From Candidatus Methanomethylophilaceae archaeon (GTDB lineage: Archaea; Thermoplasmatota; Thermoplasmata; Methanomassiliicoccales; Methanomethylophilaceae), in the NCBI GenBank assembly GCA_017395275.1, contig JAFPVN010000026.1:1-9858 (forward strand): 9,858 nucleotides of DNA. The letters are read 5' to 3'. The number at the start of each line of letters is the position of its first letter. Within the stretch, counting starts at the first letter, position 1. The notes below the pieces were generated by a model, which was not told the origin of the DNA, did not search any database, and saw only the letters and a list, made by a program, of their open reading frames with translations. Made by a program: the position numbers and the translations under genes. Of this stretch, positions 7,035 through 9,858 are shown one piece after another.

Positions 7035-8553
7035 AAATAAGAGATTCCCAAATCGTATAACTATACCACGATCGGGGTTTGCTCTTACGGGGACGCCCGC
7101 GGGGATTCTTCACGGTTATGATGTCGGGAATCAGCCCCAGATCTGTCAGGATCTCACTGTCCTTCACAGTGAGTCTCACCAGGTTCCATTTGCCGTCTAT
7201 GCGTACCTTCTTCGCCCTTTCCAACACGGCCATGCTCTTCCCGTAACTGAGGTTGTCCAATGACTTGGCCGAATCGAATCTCTTCAGTATCCTGCAGCTG
7301 ATGATGCTCGACAGGAAACAGACGAACTCCGAAGAGATCACGGAATAATCGGAATGCACCCGGGTCTCGTCGAATTCGTTGACGTCCTTGTAGTAACGGA
7401 ACACCATCTCGATCAGCCAGCGTTCCTCATAGGCTTTGTAGATGAGTTCGCAGGGACAATCGTAATCGGATTCGAATACTATCGTTCCGAACTCCTCCCT
7501 CCTGGCTTCGTGGTCTTTCGGATCGTAATCATCTTTGTTCTTCTGCAGGTATGCGTATTCCTCGTTGGCTGCCTTGGTGGCGTCCCTGAACGAGTACAGC
7601 CATTTCCTCTCGTTGTTGATCTTCGCTTTCCTGCAGATGATCTGCGGATTACCGTCCAGGGACATCTCGAATTGATACATCTCGTAATGGTCGATGAGTG
7701 CAGCGTCCCTTTTCAGCGGGAGTAGATAATGGAGTTCCGGATTATCCGCGAAGACCTGATTGGAGGCTTTTATCGTGGATCCCTTGTCCGCTATGATCAG
7801 GCCTTTGGAGATCCTGTTGGTGTTCAGGAAGTCCTTGAAAGCCACGATGTCCAGCATGTTGCCCGGATAGATCTTGGAACACACAGGCTCACGGGTCTCC
7901 ACGTCGTAGGCATACAGCACCGAGATGTCCCTGGCGTCCTTGGTACGGGCCTTGCGGGAGTAATTGGACAGGGAATTGACGGTGCTCTCGTCTGATTTCA
8001 GGGTACCGTCTATCACGAGATGGTGGGATTCCTGCAGTTTCGCGACACGTTTACGCATGTACTCCACGATCTTGGAGTACGTTTTCCCCACATCCTTGTG
8101 GAACTCGGATACGGTGTTGCGCGACAGCGCAACACCGGGATACATCTCCGAAAGGAACGAGTTGTCGTAAGCATCCTTCAGCTCGTCGTCCTTGATACCA
8201 TGGTAGCATACCCTGAGGACTGCCATACAGTACAGCTTGAGTGCGTCGTCCCTGTGATATACTTCGCACAGCTCGTCCAGGAGGTCGGATGAGCAGTAGG
8301 TGACGAATTCTATGTTGGCCCAGTCCTTGATGTCCACCGGACTCTCCGATACCCTCTGTTTCTCATCGATCGGAACGTATTCTCCGTTGATTATGTGACC
8401 TATGATCGGACCTTCGACGGGTACCCTGCGCCCGTCGATGTTCCTGCAGCCGATCCTCGACCTTACTGCGTATTTGTCCTTATCCTTCCCGTATGCCACC
8501 ACGACCGTGTTAGCAGGTCTCTCGACCTTCCTGATCTCTTCCGGAATGCCCAT
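7033..8553 (-). CDS. IS4-clan (IS1634-like) DDE transposase
   Basis: The 506-aa product is a full-length DDE transposase that would cut and join the ends of the surrounding element. The catalytic acids are readable: Asp182 in VIDGT, Asp256 in IIADKG and Glu382 in the IS4-clan Y(2)R(3)E(6)K signature (Tyr375, Arg378, Glu382, Lys389). An insertion between the second Asp and the Glu (about 260-370) is typical for this clan. The C-terminus is basic and contains PRGRPRK (484-490), an AT-hook-like core. The last residues are encoded by the left inverted repeat, and the stop codon touches its outer base. The frame upstream of the ATG has a stop and no other start codon. The frame is unbroken, so the enzyme may be active. 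IS1634 is the likeliest family from size and layout; assignment needs a database match. Confidence 0.92.
   Translation of the reverse strand: MGIPEEIRKVERPANTVVVAYGKDKDKYAVRSRIGCRNIDGRRVPVEGPIIGHIINGEYVPIDEKQRVSESPVDIKDWANIEFVTYCSSDLLDELCEVYHRDDALKLYCMAVLRVCYHGIKDDELKDAYDNSFLSEMYPGVALSRNTVSEFHKDVGKTYSKIVEYMRKRVAKLQESHHLVIDGTLKSDESTVNSLSNYSRKARTKDARDISVLYAYDVETREPVCSKIYPGNMLDIVAFKDFLNTNRISKGLIIADKGSTIKASNQVFADNPELHYLLPLKRDAALIDHYEMYQFEMSLDGNPQIICRKAKINNERKWLYSFRDATKAANEEYAYLQKNKDDYDPKDHEARREEFGTIVFESDYDCPCELIYKAYEERWLIEMVFRYYKDVNEFDETRVHSDYSVISSEFVCFLSSIISCRILKRFDSAKSLDNLSYGKSMAVLERAKKVRIDGKWNLVRLTVKDSEILTDLGLIPDIITVKNPRGRPRKSKPRSWYSYTIWESLI
7035..7066 (+). repeat. Left terminal inverted repeat of the IS
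   Basis: This 32-bp repeat starts AAATAAGA and ends with ACTATAC, and matches the reverse complement of 8763-8794 at 26 positions. It overlaps the last codons of the transposase. Confidence 0.82.
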
Positions 8554-8762
8554 CTTACCACTGTATGTGTATAGTACTATTAGTACTTATATTACACTAT
8601 ACCGACCTTCCGCAGAACACGAAATCGCATCGATAATTGGCCTCGGAAACAGAGAAATCGGAACTGTCCAAGACATGACCCAGTAAACGATATCGGATCT
8701 GCACGAAAACCTTGGGATTATCGTGAGAAATCCCCCGTTCCATAGATCGAGATTTATGAAAT
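8554..8762 (-). other. Non-coding leader region inside the IS
   Basis: This stretch between transposase start and right repeat holds no supportable gene. It contains the transposase promoter at its proximal end and a 6-bp stem (GGGATT 8714-8719 / AATCCC 8729-8734) near the distal end. Together with 8795-8872 it makes the only gap over 300 nt without a gene. Confidence 0.4.
8569..8602 (-). promoter_or_regulatory. Transposase promoter with flanking heptamers
   Basis: On the minus strand TAATATAAG (8594-8586) is a good TATA box; the transcript would start about 10 nt before the ATG at 8553, a nearly leaderless message. GTATAGT (8569-8575) and ACTATAC (8596-8602) flank it as an inverted pair, and the same heptamer forms the inner edge of both terminal repeats. 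AGTACT occurs twice, at 8573-8578 and 8582-8587. Self-repression by the transposase is an inference. Confidence 0.5.
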
Positions 8763-8794
8763 GTATAGTTGTTCAATTTAGGAAATTCTTATTT
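8763..8794 (-). repeat. Right terminal inverted repeat of the IS
   Basis: Read on the minus strand it starts AAATAAGA and ends ACTATAC, pairing with the left repeat. It lies 209 bp upstream of the transposase start codon. Confidence 0.82.
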
Positions 8795-8825
8795 AGGTGA
8801 CGTCCAAATACTTCGATGGGGAGGT

Positions 8826-8860
8826 ACACTCAGTGTCAAAATTAATATATATTTTAACAC
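8826..8860 (+). promoter_or_regulatory. Promoter of the kinase gene, leaderless, with upstream palindrome
   Basis: The TATA element within AATATATATTTT (8844-8855) is centred about 25 bp before the ATG at 8873, so transcription should begin at or next to the start codon. No Shine-Dalgarno is present (AATAAAAGC precedes the ATG). The palindrome ACACT-C-AGTGT (8826-8836) lies just upstream of the TATA/BRE region and could bind a regulator. Confidence 0.6.
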
Positions 8861-8872
8861 AGTAATAAAAGC

Positions 8873-9721
8873 ATGGACTATTCTGATTTCCCCAAGACGG
8901 ACCGGTTCTTCGGAGGATCCGAAAGGAAGATCGCCGTGAGGATAAACGGCGAACAGTGGATCCTCAAATTCCAGTATGACGACGGGATGAAGATCAGATA
9001 CAATCACGTATCAGAGTACATCGGCTCTCATGTCTTCGAATCTCTCGGTTTCGATGTTCAGAGGACCGAATTGGGCATATATCACGGGAATCAGGTGGTA
9101 GCTTGCAGGGATTTTGTCCCCGAAGGGTGCATGTTCGTTCCTTTCAACGATGTGGGCGAAAGCACCCTCGAACAGGACAGGGGCCGCTTCCAATATTCAT
9201 ACGGCGACATAATGGACATGCTCCGCCTCAACACGAAACTCACCCGTGTCGATGAGACTGTGCGTTCCTTCTGGGATACGTACATAGTCGATGCGCTCAT
9301 CGGTAACTTCGACCGCCACGGGTCCAACTGGGGATTCCTTAAGTGCGGCGGCAGGTACAGGTTGGCACCTGTCTTTGACAACGGTTCCTCCCTCTACCCC
9401 CAGATGATCGACGAGGATATGATGCGCGAAGTGATGTCTTCAGCGGAACTCACGGCGGACCGTGTCTACCGTTTCCCGACCTCACAGATAAAGCTGGGAG
9501 GGAGCAAGAGCTCCTACCACGACGTGATCTCGAGTGGCGATTTCCCCGAATGCAACGATGCATTGCTCCGCGTATTCCCCAGGATAGACCTGTCCGAGTT
9601 GGATGCCATCGTCGTATCCGCGCCGTTCATTAGCGAAGTTCACAAGCGGTTCTACATGCACATGCTGAGGGCAAGATACGAATTGATTCTCAGGCCGGCA
9701 TACGAGAAGGCGATAGGATGA
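8873..9721 (+). CDS. HipA/CtkA-like serine/threonine kinase
   Basis: The 282-aa product resembles the HipA-fold kinases, most closely the compact CtkA type known from Helicobacter pylori, which lacks the N-terminal HipA subdomain. A glycine-containing turn FFGGSERK is at residues 12-19, the ATP-binding lysine is Lys32 in WILKF, and VVACRDF is at 75-81. The catalytic loop GNFDRHGSNWGF at 144-155 gives Asp147 and Asn152, and the metal-binding Asp169 lies in PVFDNGSSLYP. All expected catalytic residues are present. The protein would be cytoplasmic. HipA itself phosphorylates glutamyl-tRNA synthetase; the target here is unknown. The gene appears leaderless, has no HipB-like DNA-binding gene upstream, and overlaps the next gene by ATGA. 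It sits next to an insertion sequence, as accessory or toxin-like genes often do. Confidence 0.87.
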   Translation: MDYSDFPKTDRFFGGSERKIAVRINGEQWILKFQYDDGMKIRYNHVSEYIGSHVFESLGFDVQRTELGIYHGNQVVACRDFVPEGCMFVPFNDVGESTLEQDRGRFQYSYGDIMDMLRLNTKLTRVDETVRSFWDTYIVDALIGNFDRHGSNWGFLKCGGRYRLAPVFDNGSSLYPQMIDEDMMREVMSSAELTADRVYRFPTSQIKLGGSKSSYHDVISSGDFPECNDALLRVFPRIDLSELDAIVVSAPFISEVHKRFYMHMLRARYELILRPAYEKAIG

Positions 9722-9858
9722 ACAGCAGAACCGAATCGGCAACCATCGTCTGGACGGACGATCTGGGGATAAAATATAGCATATGCAGGCTAGACTACGA
9801 GGAGTGGGACGACGGTATGTTCGAATACAGATTCGTCCCGGATTATCACGTCCTCGAT
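9718..9858 (+). CDS. Unrecognised protein overlapping the kinase gene, 5' part
   Basis: The first 47 codons of a gene begin at the ATG of an ATGA overlap with the kinase stop, and the frame stays open to the window edge. GATAGG just before the ATG is a weak ribosome-binding site, and coupling through the overlap is likely. The visible part is soluble and acidic, rich in Trp, Tyr and Asp (YEEWDDGMFEYRFVPDY), with no membrane segment, signal peptide or helix-turn-helix seen so far. I do not recognise the family with confidence. The tight overlap makes it the probable functional partner of the kinase: an antitoxin, substrate adaptor or missing N-terminal HipA-like subdomain are all possible. The true length is unknown. 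Confidence 0.7.
   Translation, partial: MNSRTESATIVWTDDLGIKYSICRLDYEEWDDGMFEYRFVPDYHVLD

Larger units (their letters stand above)
7035..8794. mobile_element. Complete insertion sequence, about 1.76 kb, IS4 clan / IS1634-like
   Basis: The element is bounded by 32-bp imperfect inverted repeats at 7035-7066 and 8763-8794, identical at 26 of 32 positions by eye. It carries one transposase gene on the minus strand and an unusually long non-coding leader (8554-8762). The outermost bases may extend a little further: GTC occurs just outside both repeats with a 2-nt offset. No clear target-site duplication flanks it, which suggests an old insertion or later rearrangement. It lies between operons and disrupts no recognisable gene. 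Confidence 0.85.

Noticed and set aside
8402..8686. 94-codon plus-strand frame across the transposase start
   Set aside because: It crosses the transposase 5' end and its promoter, has no ribosome-binding site, and encodes no motif.
7022..8806. Possible target-site duplication around the IS
   Set aside because: Flanks TCCTTATTGTCTC and AGGTGACGTCC share only a short GTC; no 4-8 bp direct repeat lines up at the repeat ends.
1..9858. tRNA, rRNA, CRISPR arrays or riboswitches, including a cobalamin riboswitch near cbiC or the importer
   Set aside because: No cloverleaf, regularly spaced repeats or recognisable aptamer core was found on either strand by eye.

Overview
The window reads as a chromosomal segment from an archaeon, most likely a methanogen of the order Methanomassiliicoccales (gut or sediment Methanomethylophilaceae-like). 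The sequence basis is archaeal TATA-type promoters placed about 25 bp before expected transcript starts, a leaderless gene, T-tract terminators without G+C hairpins, Shine-Dalgarno sites of the GGAGG/GGTG type, a corrinoid-biosynthesis gene, and TGA as the only stop codon in all eight complete genes. The lineage itself is an inference; no marker gene is present.

Layout. (1) 1-337, minus: 5' part of cbiC (cobalt-precorrin-8 methylmutase), divergent from (2) 480-2176, plus: a two-gene ABC-2 exporter (ATPase and permease) with overlapping stop and start. (3) 2177-2428: a spacer with a T-rich terminator and a promoter whose TATA box lies inside an 8-bp inverted repeat. (4) 2429-6919, plus: a four-gene FecCD/BtuCD-type importer (ATPase, membrane-anchored binding protein with an N-terminal dockerin-like double EF-hand module, and two different permeases). 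This cluster carries an AT-rich palindrome before the binding protein and a GNRA-capped stem-loop after it. The second permease seems to begin at a CUG codon overlapping the previous stop. (5) 7035-8794: a complete insertion sequence with a 506-aa IS4-clan (IS1634-like) transposase on the minus strand and 32-bp imperfect terminal inverted repeats. (6) 8873-9858, plus: a HipA/CtkA-like Ser/Thr kinase gene, apparently leaderless, overlapping by ATGA the start of a second gene that runs off the window.

How the genes work together. The importer probably brings in a metal complex (iron-siderophore, haem-like or corrinoid); the sequence does not fix the substrate. The binding protein is tethered to the outer face of the membrane, the two permeases form a heterodimeric channel, and the ATPase drives it. 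The hairpin between binding protein and permeases would allow more binding protein than channel. The exporter pair is separately transcribed. The IS separates the importer from the kinase module, which looks like an accessory, possibly toxin-antitoxin-like, two-gene unit lacking an upstream HipB.

The points most worth a second look are the dockerin-like module on a solute-binding protein, the probable CUG start, the repeated GTATAGT heptamer shared by the IS ends and its transposase promoter, and the CtkA-like kinase with its overlapping partner.
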